In this document: piece by piece, positions 1 to 8,436 of the stretch | Layout: each line of letters begins with the position of its first letter | Position numbering within the stretch: position 1 is the first letter of the stretch | DNA from: Treponema sp. | GTDB taxonomy: Bacteria > Spirochaetota > Spirochaetia > Treponematales > Breznakiellaceae | DNA: 35,948 nucleotides | NCBI GenBank assembly: GCA_009781635.1 | Contig: WQXU01000025.1 | Location: forward strand, 1-35,948 | Reading direction: 5' to 3' | Position numbers and translations under genes: made by a program | Notes under the pieces: generated by a model | Database searches by the model: none | Seen by the model: only the letters and a program-made list of their open reading frames with translations | What the model was told of the DNA's origin: nothing

Positions 1-44
1 CTTGCTTCGCGGCTGTTCTTGTTCTCTAAAAGTGAGAATTTAAT

Positions 45-209
45 CGACCGTTTTTTTCAGGCGTTTTGCGTTCTTTGCAAGAGAAATTGTGAATAATCTA
101 TAATGGTAATCTTTATAAATTTTCCTTGCGCAAATGAAGTAAATTAACATATAATGTAATAAAACAGGTAATTCATATTAACTAAACAACTGCCTGAAAA
201 AAACGGTCG
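45..209. repeat. MITE-like inverted-repeat unit
   Basis: Arms at 45-62 and 192-209 are perfect 18-bp reverse complements, each built of CGACCG, a run of seven T (or A) and CAGGC. The interior is AT-rich and has no gene. The size (165 bp) and terminal inverted repeats resemble a miniature inverted-repeat element, but no target-site duplication is evident (flanking bases differ), so this remains a structural description. A long-range RNA hairpin is the alternative. Confidence 0.4.
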
Positions 210-272
210 TATATTTTTAGCGATTTGGTAGCAGCTACCGGTTTTTCAACAACCCCGCGAGCCCCCAACCCC

Positions 273-297
273 TATTCCCTAAACCCCAGCCCCCACT
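273..297 (+). repeat. C-rich direct repeat, copy 1
   Basis: Twenty-five bases built on CCCTAAACCCC match 1316-1340 with one difference (g versus a). The two copies bracket the VapBC pair and the surface-protein remnant. The repeat resembles dispersed C-rich intergenic repeats; its role is unknown. Confidence 0.65.
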
Positions 298-364
298 TGC
301 TCTGGTAGCACGTTTTACGTAGTGCCTCGATTCTTTTTCTCCTTTGTGCTATATTTGAGGTATG

Positions 365-634
365 ATGACTATTGAACAAACGGTTACCATACCGGCTGAC
401 TATCGGATTTTTCTCGAATTGCCCCGTTCCATTCCCATTGGCGCAAGGGCTAAAGTTTCTGTAGCCATTCCTACTGTATTTGACAGCCAAAGTTCCAGCA
501 GTCCTAATAAAAAATCGTTCAGGGGAATATTGAAAGGCAAAGGCATTACCGTTGATCAATTCCGGGAAATGCAAAACGAAGATAAAACCCTTGAAGAAGC
601 GGCAGAAAGCCGTTTGTATTCTGAAATAAGGTAA
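365..634 (+). CDS. putative VapB-type antitoxin
   Basis: An 89-residue protein if the second of two adjacent ATGs is used (362 or 365); GAGG at 357-360 lies only one base before the first ATG and four before the second, so the second is preferred. The N-terminal part (MTIEQTVTIP, then LPRSIPIGARAKVSVAIP) looks like a short beta-rich DNA-binding/dimerisation region, and the acidic, polar C-terminal half (around residues 55-89, ending EEAAESRLYSEIR) is the kind of tail that wraps a PIN toxin. The assignment rests largely on the gene that follows nine bases later, which is a clear PIN-domain toxin. Antitoxins of this sort usually repress their own operon, but no operator palindrome stands out. 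The exact antitoxin superfamily is not certain. Confidence 0.7.
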   Translation: MTIEQTVTIPADYRIFLELPRSIPIGARAKVSVAIPTVFDSQSSSSPNKKSFRGILKGKGITVDQFREMQNEDKTLEEAAESRLYSEIR

Positions 635-643
635 ACTCAATAA

Positions 644-1054
644 ATGAATTATGTTCTTGACGCTTGCGCACTCATTGCTTTTCTTGATGATGAAGAAGGA
701 GCAGATATTATCGAAGATTTGCTTGATAAATCTGCTGCCGGTGATGTTTCTGTTTACATGAGCATTGTCAATCTTCTTGAAGTCTATTACGCCGAATTGC
801 AGGCAAAAGGTTCTGCAATCGCTCAAATTGTTCTTGATATGGTCAACAATTATTCCATAAAAATTGTAAATACAATTTCCGAACAGATTTTCAAGGAAGC
901 CGCCCGCCTTAAAACCACATTCAAAATGTCGCTTGGCGATTGTATCGGTATCGCTACAGCCATTGAGCTTTCCGGACAATTTGTTACATCCGATCATCAC
1001 GAAATTAATCCAGTTGCGGCGAAAGAGACTAATCTTATTTTATGGTTTAGATAA
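644..1054 (+). CDS. PIN-domain toxin (VapC-like ribonuclease)
   Basis: A 136-residue PIN-domain protein. The acidic residues expected to hold the metal in the nuclease site are all visible: D6 in VLDACALIAF, E46 in NLLEVYY, D99 in SLGDCIGIATA and D117 in VTSDHHE. Length and spacing are standard for VapC toxins, which cut tRNA or rRNA when freed from the antitoxin. It follows the putative antitoxin by nine bases with a weak AAGG ribosome binding site, so it is probably translated less than the antitoxin. The active-site acids are intact, which argues for a functional toxin. A perfect 8-bp hairpin lies just after the stop. Confidence 0.88.
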   Translation: MNYVLDACALIAFLDDEEGADIIEDLLDKSAAGDVSVYMSIVNLLEVYYAELQAKGSAIAQIVLDMVNNYSIKIVNTISEQIFKEAARLKTTFKMSLGDCIGIATAIELSGQFVTSDHHEINPVAAKETNLILWFR

Positions 1055-1056
1055 AT

Positions 1057-1075
1057 CAATTAACATTGTTAATTG
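1057..1075 (+). terminator. hairpin after the toxin gene
   Basis: CAATTAAC / GTTAATTG form a perfect 8-bp stem with a 3-base loop, three bases after the toxin stop. Only a short T-rich stretch follows, so as an intrinsic terminator it is weak. Confidence 0.4.
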
Positions 1076-1076
1076 T

Positions 1077-1318
1077 TCACTGTCCTCCCATCAATTTTCC
1101 ATCTGCGTCATTCAACAGCGGATAACCCCTGCCTTCGATACCGGCGAAGTTCCATGTGTTGGTGATACCGCCAAAGCCGCCGGAGACATTGTTAAAGTTC
1201 AAAGTGTGAAGCCAGAAATTAGCGGTCAATAATGTTGCAAATGATAAGTCCTCGCCGTCTCTGTTAGCAGCAAGCCTTTCTGTGTGAGTACCGGTAATAT
1301 CAGCAGGGCTTTCTATAT
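1077..1318 (-). pseudogene. C-terminal remnant of a repeat-rich surface protein
   Basis: Read on the minus strand, the stretch is open from about 1318 to a TGA at 1077-1079 and encodes about 80 residues without a start codon or signal peptide. It contains AANRDGEDLSFATLLT, FWLHTLNF, FGGITNTWNF and AGIEGRGYPLLN. The pattern of an aromatic-rich line ending in GI.GRGYPLL is familiar from the last repeat of large GLUG/leucine-rich repeat surface proteins that are abundant in treponemes. The coding sense ends upstream at the C-rich repeat, where a stop follows, so the gene is truncated. Family assignment is from pattern recognition, not alignment. The plus-strand frame over 933-1232 is its antisense shadow. 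Confidence 0.55.
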
Positions 1319-1340
1319 TCCCTAAACCCCAACCCCCACT
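1316..1340 (+). repeat. C-rich direct repeat, copy 2
   Basis: It matches 273-297 over 25 bases with one substitution. It marks the point where the surface-protein remnant loses coding sense, suggesting the repeat is a recombination junction. Confidence 0.65.
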
Positions 1341-1350
1341 CTAGCAGCTA

Positions 1351-2199
1351 TCACTTTTCCCAGAGGCGCAATTCGGCTCTGAAAGCAGTTTGTCCATTTT
1401 CTTTTTTACGGCCTTCAAAAGCAAAAGCATAATCAGCGCTTGCATTTTCCGGACCTTCTTCGTTATAAATGGGTACCGAGAAAAGCTCTACAGTTTCACC
1501 TTCCAAAACTTCGTTCAGGTAATTGATATCAAACCGCATTTTACCCGACTTTTCCAGAAGTCCAGGTTCCAGAGTATCTTCTATCCATTGGATATAGCGG
1601 ACATTGTTAACATGCCCGTTGAAATCAATATCGGTGTAAAGCGCTTTTCTCTCCGCGCACTTGTGCAGACTGCTGCGCTCAGGAAGGCCTGAAGCTCCGC
1701 TGTCTTCCGGTCTGAGCGCTTCCAGCCCTTCGTTACCGGGCAGACCGCCCATTACAGCCTGCGGCCTTAGAGGACGGCGTTTTTCAATATCTACTATTAA
1801 CCAGGCGCTGCGTGCAGAAACACATGCAGTATCATTTTCATCCCTTATATCATAATCACGGATAGCAAAGAGTTTATCCCATCCTCGGGGCCAGCTCCGG
1901 ACAGCGACCGTTTCACAATAGCCCGGGCGTTTGTTTACAATTACAGACATCCGCGAAAGGATCCATACCTGGCCTGTTTTGGCCATAGCCTCGCGTCCTA
2001 CCCCCAAATTCTCGGCATGACTTATTGCCGCTTCCTGGAAATAGTTAAAAATCGTGTCCAGGGTTAAACTGTCCGATTTATCTATCGCGCCAAACCGCAC
2101 AGTGACAGCTTCGCGCCAAACATCAACAATTCCTGAACCAGCCGCCGAGCCGACAAACGGCGTAAGATCCCGACAGGTGCTTTTTATATTTTCCGTCAT
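1351..2199 (-). CDS. acyl-ACP thioesterase
   Basis: A 282-residue protein of the plant-FatA/FatB-like bacterial acyl-ACP thioesterase family, which releases fatty acids from acyl carrier protein in the cytoplasm. The first hot-dog domain runs from about residue 28 (TVRFGAIDKSDSLTLDTIFN, then WILSRMSVIVNKRPGYCETV). The second starts near 185 and carries the signature TDIDFNGHVNNVRYIQW at 189-205, in which D192, N194 and H196 match the D-x-N-x-H catalytic motif of the family. Length is normal for the bacterial type (about 240-290). The ATG at 2199 has no clear ribosome binding site. The gene is divergent from the DUF2804 gene, 83 bases away, and is transcribed alone. It could supply free fatty acids for lipid remodelling; the chain-length preference cannot be read from sequence. 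Confidence 0.88.
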   Translation of the reverse strand: MTENIKSTCRDLTPFVGSAAGSGIVDVWREAVTVRFGAIDKSDSLTLDTIFNYFQEAAISHAENLGVGREAMAKTGQVWILSRMSVIVNKRPGYCETVAVRSWPRGWDKLFAIRDYDIRDENDTACVSARSAWLIVDIEKRRPLRPQAVMGGLPGNEGLEALRPEDSGASGLPERSSLHKCAERKALYTDIDFNGHVNNVRYIQWIEDTLEPGLLEKSGKMRFDINYLNEVLEGETVELFSVPIYNEEGPENASADYAFAFEGRKKENGQTAFRAELRLWEK

Positions 2200-2268
2200 A
2201 ATTGGATATTAACGAAAAAACCTGCCGGCATCAAGGTTTTTGCAGGATAAATCCCGCGTATTTTTGCA

Positions 2269-2291
2269 AATAACTGCAAAATATGTTAAAA
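2269..2291 (+). promoter_or_regulatory. candidate promoter of the DUF2804 operon
   Basis: TTGCAA, then 16 bases, then TTAAAA. The -10 box lies inside the codons that would follow an ATG at 2283, so transcription would start near 2298-2300, at the next in-frame ATG (2301). Confidence 0.35.
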
Positions 2292-3350
2292 TTTACATTG
2301 ATGTACACAAGGGACATTTTATCCCCAAGAGCCTCGCCTGTAGAAGACGGGAACCCTGTAATAGGAACATGGGACAGGGCTTTTGAGAAGGTTGACTTGC
2401 TTGAAATTCGCAAACCCTATGGGTTTCCCCTGCCGCGCTGGGCGAGGTACTGCCGGATAAAAGAATGGCAGTCTTTCAGCGCCCATGACGATTCCTATTC
2501 CCTGGAAGCGATCTTTTGCAATGTAAAATTTTACAGAATGGCTCAGGTTATTCTATATGACAAAAAAAACGAGCAGTACTTTATTTGCAGGAAGATAATA
2601 CCCGGTACCGGCTGGCAGCTTCCGCTTAGTCTTGCGAATTCTTCCGTGGACAGCCATTCATCAGGTTTTTTCTTCCGCATTCACAGCTGGCTGGATGCCG
2701 ACAGCATAAGTCTGGACATTAATATAGAAGCAACTCGCAAAAGACCCTCCTTAACTGTTCATCTTGCATATAACGTAGGAGCCAAGAATGTTACTCCGAT
2801 GGCAGTTTCACTTGGTTTTTCGCACAGGCGCACTATGTATGCCTATAAAACGCTTGCTCCGGTGCGCGGTGACATTGTTTTTGCGGGGAAACATATCAGC
2901 GTAAGAAGGGAAACATGCTCGGGATTTTTCTGCGATTACAAGGGTTTTTTCCCCTACCGCATGCACACGGCAATTTGCAAGGCAAGCGGTTTTGACGGCA
3001 ATAACAGGCGTTTTGGCTTTCATATTGCCGAAAATCAAACAAGGGAAACAAACAAGAATAACGAGAATGCATTTTGGCTGGACGGAAAATTAACGCCGCT
3101 GCCGCCTGTTCTAATCACAATGCCTAACGGCCCGGATGCAAAATGGGTTATTCAGGATGTTGAGGGAATGGTAGATTTGACATTTACTCCAAAACATTTA
3201 AGTAAAAGCGGAGCAAGGCTAGTTTTTACAAAAGCGGATTTTATCGCTCCGCTTGGTTACTATAACGGGGTACTGGTCAATTCCGCCGGAGAGAAAACAC
3301 AGTTTAAAAATCTGTTTGGAATGGGAGAAAAACTTTATTTACAGGTGTAA
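2283..3350 (+). CDS. DUF2804 family protein
   Basis: Up to 355 residues. The order of conserved stretches fits DUF2804: an N-terminal segment with DGNPVIGTWDRAF, then a block with WARYCRIKEWQSFSA, strand-rich middle and the C-terminal FTPKHLSKSGARLVFT / GYYNGVL. The biochemical role of the family is not established; the beta-rich fold and tryptophan content have led others to suspect a lipid or hydroxysteroid-type ligand, but nothing here proves this. Start choice is open: ATG 2283 has no ribosome binding site and overlaps a probable promoter, whereas ATG 2301 would be nearly leaderless. The stop is two bases before the next gene, so the two are translationally linked. Confidence 0.75.
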   Translation: MLKFTLMYTRDILSPRASPVEDGNPVIGTWDRAFEKVDLLEIRKPYGFPLPRWARYCRIKEWQSFSAHDDSYSLEAIFCNVKFYRMAQVILYDKKNEQYFICRKIIPGTGWQLPLSLANSSVDSHSSGFFFRIHSWLDADSISLDINIEATRKRPSLTVHLAYNVGAKNVTPMAVSLGFSHRRTMYAYKTLAPVRGDIVFAGKHISVRRETCSGFFCDYKGFFPYRMHTAICKASGFDGNNRRFGFHIAENQTRETNKNNENAFWLDGKLTPLPPVLITMPNGPDAKWVIQDVEGMVDLTFTPKHLSKSGARLVFTKADFIAPLGYYNGVLVNSAGEKTQFKNLFGMGEKLYLQV

Positions 3351-3352
3351 CA

Positions 3353-4093
3353 ATGGCTAAAAAAAATAACGCGTCTTCGAAGAATGCAATTTACGCTCCT
3401 GGAGAACTTGGCCGTGTCCGCGATAAGCTGGGCGTAACAAGTGATGCGGAAGCCAAAAGAATGGCTCAGCTTCTTGGCGGCGAAGTAGGCACTGAAAAAG
3501 CTGCAGATACCGATTCGGCGAAAAATAAAAAGAACCCCGTGGTTGGCGGATCGAAAAGAAGCATCCGCAGGGTGGATACTGCAGCGGATGATGATGCAGG
3601 CTTTGGGAGGTCTAAATCTAAACGCTCAGGACCCTTCCCCGGAGACGATCCTTCGGTTCCGGCAAGACTGAGTTACGGAGAGAGGGTAAAAATTGATCAA
3701 TATGCAGGCCAGGTTGTATTTGAGATAAAAAATTCCATGCAGGTTCTTGCTTCAATTTTTTCATTTTTTAAGGAGCCTGTTGATTATGTCAATCCGCGTT
3801 TTGTAACAGTGCGGATGAACGAATACTACGGCAAACTTGAGCGGCTTGTAACAGCGTCAAGGAGCCTGTTCCCAAAAAGCAATAAAAGAAGAAACAATCA
3901 GTTAAAAAGAGCGTCTATATTTGTGTATAAAATACTTGATACAATCCGCAGCTGGGATATTGAAAATATTGCAAAATGCATTGCGGAAATACAGGCGCAT
4001 CCGCGTTCCGTTAAAGTTACTGATTTTTCCGATATCCTGCGCGGGATATATAAACCCATGTTTATTCTGGAAGAATTAAATATAGAAATATAA
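3353..4093 (+). CDS. unrecognised protein, probably lineage-specific
   Basis: A 246-residue soluble protein. Residues 1-115 are low-complexity and charged (Lys, Ala, Asp, Ser rich: AKKNNASSKNAIYAPGELG, KRSIRRVDTAADDDAG), predicted disordered. Residues from about 118 to the end are helical and folded (IDQYAGQVVFEIKNSMQVLA, YYGKLERLVTASRSLF, FSDILRGIYKPMFILEEL). There is no signal peptide or membrane span. It is the second gene of the operon, starts two bases after DUF2804 with an AGGTG ribosome binding site, and is followed by another unknown gene. No family is recognised; the context says only that it is co-expressed with DUF2804 and the next gene. Confidence 0.8.
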   Translation: MAKKNNASSKNAIYAPGELGRVRDKLGVTSDAEAKRMAQLLGGEVGTEKAADTDSAKNKKNPVVGGSKRSIRRVDTAADDDAGFGRSKSKRSGPFPGDDPSVPARLSYGERVKIDQYAGQVVFEIKNSMQVLASIFSFFKEPVDYVNPRFVTVRMNEYYGKLERLVTASRSLFPKSNKRRNNQLKRASIFVYKILDTIRSWDIENIAKCIAEIQAHPRSVKVTDFSDILRGIYKPMFILEELNIEI

Positions 4094-4140
4094 AATCCGC
4101 ATTTAAATTGATATACAAGGTTTTGTATATAGAAAGCCCG

Positions 4141-5439
4141 ATGGATGCAAAAGAAAAGTATCAGGATGTTATCCGCAATGTTATCGCGTCTCTTGCTGAT
4201 GTACGTAAAAATGTTCATTTCGGCCTTTATCCGCTTATAATGAAACTAATCTCTGATCGTTATATTGTTTACGAACGTTTCTTTACAGAGAGGCGCAGGC
4301 GTTATATTGCTTTTCTGAATATCGCCGAGACCGAGCAGTTAAATGCTGAAGATTTAAGCCCCCAGCAGATTGAAAACCTTGATGTTGAATCTCTGCAGAA
4401 AAATATAGACGAAAATGATACCGAAGATGATGAAGAATCCGGAGAAGACAGCAAAGAAATCGAAGAAAAAGAAGAAGATCCAAACGATCCAAAAACAATC
4501 GAACGCAAAGCAAAAGAAGAAGCCGCAAGGGCGGAGCAAAAAGCGTTTGAACAGGGAAAGACAGCGCTTAATATTATTTATCCCAAAGCAGGCTGGGAAA
4601 AGCTTGATGAATATCCGGATTTATATCCTTATTTTGCAAATGTTTACAGCATGAGACACGGTTATGACTTAATTGCTCCGACAGATCCGGTTCAGCTGGT
4701 TTCTGTTTTAATGCACATACTGGAAGATCTTTTTATCGGCATGCGTTATGTTAATTTCGGCATTATTACAGGCGCGGACGGAAAGCCTGTAAAGGTAAGC
4801 GATGAACTTTCAGACATGCTTAACAACTGGCGGCGGTACATAGAAGACAGTTTTACAAGAACTTATCTTCCGCGCCTTGCTGCATATTGCAGGATACTGG
4901 AAAACTCGGAGGAATCACGGGCATCGCCTTACGCAAGAAAAAACCTGAATGAACTTCACTGGATTAAAAGACTTTACTTTCTTCCGTATTACAAGTTTGA
5001 ATCGATAGGGCCACCTCCGTTTCCAAAACAGGATATTATCCCCATTTACGCTGAAGTAAGAAAGCTGCGTAAATACCTCACCGCAGTTGCCGTTGGCATT
5101 GAACAAGGCACGCGCGCCGGAGGGCCTGCGGCGAAGGCTCTCTGCAACGGAATTAATAATCCGTGGGAATCATATAATTTCCAGGTTCCAAACCCTGTTT
5201 CCAAAAGACTTGATATGGCCCTGCCGCCGGAGAAAAGACTTAACGCTACACTGGTTTACATTACCCTGTCCACTGTTACTGTTTTGGATTACCTTATAAA
5301 CAACGAGAACAGCTGGGCATACGGCAGCCGCCCTGGGCCTCTTTTCAGAAGCGTCAAGAACGAGGGAATAACGCCTATGTTCGGAGTAGACGAGAAACTT
5401 GATGCGGATCAGATATTTAAAGATTCGCTGAAAAAGTAA
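4141..5439 (+). CDS. unrecognised cytoplasmic protein with acidic linker
   Basis: A 432-residue protein from the ATG at 4141, preceded by AGAAAG five bases upstream; a TTG 33 bases earlier is possible but less likely. Residues 1-70 form a helical domain, roughly 75-140 are a very acidic then Lys/Glu-rich linker (EDDEESGEDSKEIEEKEED, then KAKEEAARAEQKAFEQGK) that may be coiled coil, and 150-432 form a larger helical domain (PYFANVYSMRHGYDL, LLNNWRRYIEDSFTRTYLP-like stretch, FLPYYKFESIGPPPFPKQD). No enzyme motif or membrane span is seen. It ends the operon begun at 2283 and converges on the M16C gene with a 36-base gap. It probably forms a functional pair with the preceding protein, by co-occurrence only. 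Confidence 0.8.
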   Translation: MDAKEKYQDVIRNVIASLADVRKNVHFGLYPLIMKLISDRYIVYERFFTERRRRYIAFLNIAETEQLNAEDLSPQQIENLDVESLQKNIDENDTEDDEESGEDSKEIEEKEEDPNDPKTIERKAKEEAARAEQKAFEQGKTALNIIYPKAGWEKLDEYPDLYPYFANVYSMRHGYDLIAPTDPVQLVSVLMHILEDLFIGMRYVNFGIITGADGKPVKVSDELSDMLNNWRRYIEDSFTRTYLPRLAAYCRILENSEESRASPYARKNLNELHWIKRLYFLPYYKFESIGPPPFPKQDIIPIYAEVRKLRKYLTAVAVGIEQGTRAGGPAAKALCNGINNPWESYNFQVPNPVSKRLDMALPPEKRLNATLVYITLSTVTVLDYLINNENSWAYGSRPGPLFRSVKNEGITPMFGVDEKLDADQIFKDSLKK

Positions 5440-5475
5440 AGTAATTAGTTTCTCATATCTAACTATAATCCGTAA

Positions 5476-8436
5476 TCACACAGGCAGAATTTTTACATCT
5501 GTACAAAGCGCCTTTGCCGCCTCCTGCGCCATTTTTTCTCCGGCGATAATTACAGGGTATGATTGCTTTTTGGAACCAAGAGCGGCAAAGGCCGCCGCCA
5601 CATTTTCCTGCGTTACAGATATAAGCCTCTCCAGCTTGTTTCTTCTGTAAGAGTCTTCTACGCCGTAAAGGAATCTGTAAAAATCAACAAGACCGTCTTC
5701 GGCGGCAGTGCGCGGCCGCGTTACTTTCGAATAACAGCCGATGATGGATTTTTCAAGATAGCTCTCATTGCTGCTTTGCCGTAAATAACTGGGCGAATCA
5801 TTTTTAAGTAACCCTGAAAATATATCAAGAGAACGCAATGGATTTGGATCGCGGTATGTGGCAAAGGACATGGAATTTTCAAGACAATCACTGTTCACAA
5901 AAGCGCCGTATGCTCCGCCCTTCATGCGGATATCTTCCCATAACGCTCCGGTACTCAATTGATGCGTCAAAACCATTTCTGCGACTTGCTCTACAGTGTC
6001 AAAGGGCGCAGAATTAAGAGTTAATGCCGCAAAACCCACCTGCAGGGTTCTGGAAGCAAAAACTTCAGCCTTCGGCGCGATTTCGCCTGTTTCTGTCTTT
6101 TTAATTGAAGGTACAGGCGGCCCGAATTTGCCGAATCTTTGCGCAATTTCTCTTCCTGCAATATCCAGAGCGTTCCCCGTAATATTTGCAATCAGCCCCG
6201 CTGCATTAATTTTTTTCTGAATATCTTCCAGTTTTTTTATTATCTCATCTGTTTCCAGTTTTGCAAGATAGTGAACAAATTCAATCTGCGATATGCCGCT
6301 CCATTTTTCTTCCGCTTTTTTTGAATGTGAATTAAAGCGGCCCGCCCTTGATGATGAATAAACATGACCTGCAGGCGCAAGGCTGGAATTAATTTCATTT
6401 TTCATTTCCAGAACAAGATCGTTTATCCGCCTGCGATCTGTAAAATCAGCCTCGCTTATAAAACGCAGGGCAAGATCCAGAGACGGCGCAATTTTTTCAT
6501 CCAGACATTTAATGCGGAAAAGAATCCAGTCACGCCCTGCAAGTTCAAAGCTGCCTGAAGCTGTCTGTAAATTAGCAGGCGTACCCTTTACCGCCGAGCC
6601 TGTATGCAGAACTGCAAGAAACCCTCCGGCAGTACGCGCCAGTAAACTTGACGCTTCGCCGTAATCCATTCCCGGAAGACCGACTGAATTAACAGCTCTG
6701 GAAAAAAACTGCAGCCATGGATACTCATCATACGAAAAAATATCTACAGGGAATGACAAGTCCATATATGTAATGCCGTTTGTATAAAGATCATGGCAGA
6801 GAGCCGGAACACCGCGAAGATCGTCATGGCGGCGGTGAATGCTATCACGCCGGGCGCTAAGGTCTTTCCTTGAAAGGTGCGGAATTGATGCAAGCGCCTG
6901 CGGACTGTCGGCTTCACTTTGAATTTTTTCAAGAGCCTGCGATTTTTCGATTATTTGCTTGCGTTCGCTCTGGCTTAAATTTTTCTCCCTGTCTTCAAGC
7001 ATCAGCAAAAGACGTTCATCCTGCTGATGCAGGAAATCTTCTTTCGGTTCGAGTATTACAAGCGCGCGGTGAGGGTTATCAAGAAAATATTTTTGAATCA
7101 GCTTTTCAAAATATCTTTTGTCATTTGCAAGATTTTCCTTTAACCTTTCAAGCGCAGGCTGAATTAAAAGGCTTCCCCAGGGCTTGCTGCCGTGCATCCA
7201 CGCCCGCAGGGAGCGGCGCATCCAGACAAGCGAGAAAGGGCCGCCGGAACGCCGTATCTCACGCTGTGAAAACTCCAGAGCCAAAAGCGCCGCTTCTATT
7301 TCATCCGGCGGGATACCTTCATCAAATAAACGGCGCAGCTCTCCCATTACTAAATTTTCAACTGCAGCGCTCATTTTTTCCGGATCGCCTTCTATGCCTC
7401 TAAGACCTGCGGCAAAAAGTACTTCGCGTATCTCTCCTTCCAGCCCCGATACCGGCGTAATATCTTCGCCTATGCCGGATTCAATTAAAGCCCTTGTTAA
7501 AGGCGAGCCGTCATGCCCAAAAAGAATTTCTGTAAGCGCTGCCAGAGCAATATTCTCGTTTAAATCTATAATATCCGAACAAAGCCATGAAAGAAAAATT
7601 GTTAGTTTACGTTCGTTTCCCGCAGGGCATGGTATATGGTATTTTCTGGGTTCATTCCAGCGCTGCGCCTTATTTATCGGATCGCAGGCCTTGCCGCCTG
7701 CAAGTTTGGAAAAAAATTCATCGTTTAAAAATGCAAGCTGTTTTTCTGTGGGAATATTTCCCGCCAGAAAAATTTTACAGTTTGCAGGCGAATAACGGCT
7801 GCGGTGAAACTCTTTTAAATCTTCCCATGTCAGATCAGGAATTTCCAAAGGGGCGCCTCCCGATTCAAAGCCGTACGGCGTGTCAGGCATTATTGCCTTT
7901 ACAGACCAGTGCCCGGCATATGTATCAAGCGAAGAGTACGCGCCCTTCATTTCGTTGTATACAATTCCTGTAACGGCAAGTTTTCCGTTTTGATACTCCA
8001 GCCTGTGCCCTTCCTGCATAAATGTCCACTCCGGAATCAACGGGTGAAAAACAGCATCGCCGTATACGGACATCAGATTAAAATAATCGTGTTCATTGGT
8101 GGAGCTTGCGGGGTAAACCGTTTTATCCGGAAACGTTATCGCATTTAAAAAAGTCTGCAGGCTTCCCTGGGCAAGGACAATAAAAGCATCCTTTAGCGGA
8201 TAACGCTCTGAACCGCAGAGCACCGAGTGCTCAAGTATGTGAGCCACACCTGTGTTGTCCTGGGGAAAAGTTGAAAAAGCAAATGCAAAAAGATTTTCAG
8301 CGTCATCATTCAAAACATGAAAAACTTCTGCGCCGGTTTTTTCATGTCTTGCCCAAATGCCGCTTGCTTTTAATTCATCCAAATCAATAACATCAAGGAT
8401 TACAAACCCGCTGTCCAAACATTGTCCCTTTTTCAT
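5476..8436 (-). CDS. M16C zinc metalloprotease (presequence-protease/Cym1 type)
   Basis: A 986-residue pitrilysin-family peptidase of the single-chain M16C class (PreP, Cym1), which encloses and degrades short unstructured peptides. The inverted zinc motif HxxEH is H66-E69-H70 in NTGVAHILEHSVLCGSERYP, and the distal zinc ligand is E162 in GIVYNEMKGAYSS. The C-terminal half carries the family's R/Y substrate loop region, for example MRMKGGAYGAF-like text at about residue 835 (IRMKGGAYGAFVNSD). Length is typical (about 970-1000). There is no signal peptide, so it is cytoplasmic. Its ATG overlaps the stop of the upstream FliG-like gene by four bases (ATGA), meaning translational coupling with a motility-related gene. 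The gene symbol is not standard in this group. Confidence 0.93.
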   Translation of the reverse strand: MKKGQCLDSGFVILDVIDLDELKASGIWARHEKTGAEVFHVLNDDAENLFAFAFSTFPQDNTGVAHILEHSVLCGSERYPLKDAFIVLAQGSLQTFLNAITFPDKTVYPASSTNEHDYFNLMSVYGDAVFHPLIPEWTFMQEGHRLEYQNGKLAVTGIVYNEMKGAYSSLDTYAGHWSVKAIMPDTPYGFESGGAPLEIPDLTWEDLKEFHRSRYSPANCKIFLAGNIPTEKQLAFLNDEFFSKLAGGKACDPINKAQRWNEPRKYHIPCPAGNERKLTIFLSWLCSDIIDLNENIALAALTEILFGHDGSPLTRALIESGIGEDITPVSGLEGEIREVLFAAGLRGIEGDPEKMSAAVENLVMGELRRLFDEGIPPDEIEAALLALEFSQREIRRSGGPFSLVWMRRSLRAWMHGSKPWGSLLIQPALERLKENLANDKRYFEKLIQKYFLDNPHRALVILEPKEDFLHQQDERLLLMLEDREKNLSQSERKQIIEKSQALEKIQSEADSPQALASIPHLSRKDLSARRDSIHRRHDDLRGVPALCHDLYTNGITYMDLSFPVDIFSYDEYPWLQFFSRAVNSVGLPGMDYGEASSLLARTAGGFLAVLHTGSAVKGTPANLQTASGSFELAGRDWILFRIKCLDEKIAPSLDLALRFISEADFTDRRRINDLVLEMKNEINSSLAPAGHVYSSSRAGRFNSHSKKAEEKWSGISQIEFVHYLAKLETDEIIKKLEDIQKKINAAGLIANITGNALDIAGREIAQRFGKFGPPVPSIKKTETGEIAPKAEVFASRTLQVGFAALTLNSAPFDTVEQVAEMVLTHQLSTGALWEDIRMKGGAYGAFVNSDCLENSMSFATYRDPNPLRSLDIFSGLLKNDSPSYLRQSSNESYLEKSIIGCYSKVTRPRTAAEDGLVDFYRFLYGVEDSYRRNKLERLISVTQENVAAAFAALGSKKQSYPVIIAGEKMAQEAAKALCTDVKILPV

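Larger units (their letters stand above)
1..361. other. intergenic region with an 18-bp inverted repeat
   Basis: No convincing gene is seen here. The stretch holds a perfect 18-bp inverted repeat (arms 45-62 and 192-209) separated by 129 AT-rich bases, and a C-rich repeat at 273-297. The bases just before 362 contain GAGG (357-360), the ribosome binding site of the antitoxin gene. A long minus-strand reading frame over 272-1000 is the antisense of the toxin-antitoxin pair and is not taken as real. Confidence 0.6.

Noticed and set aside
2216-2241. Hairpin AAAAACCT / AGGTTTTT as a terminator
   Set aside because: It lies between two divergent genes, where no transcript needs ending; possibly part of a regulatory site but unsupported.
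6870-7795. Plus-strand frames of 177 and 203 residues inside the M16C gene
   Set aside because: Overlap each other and the M16C gene; no domain pattern.
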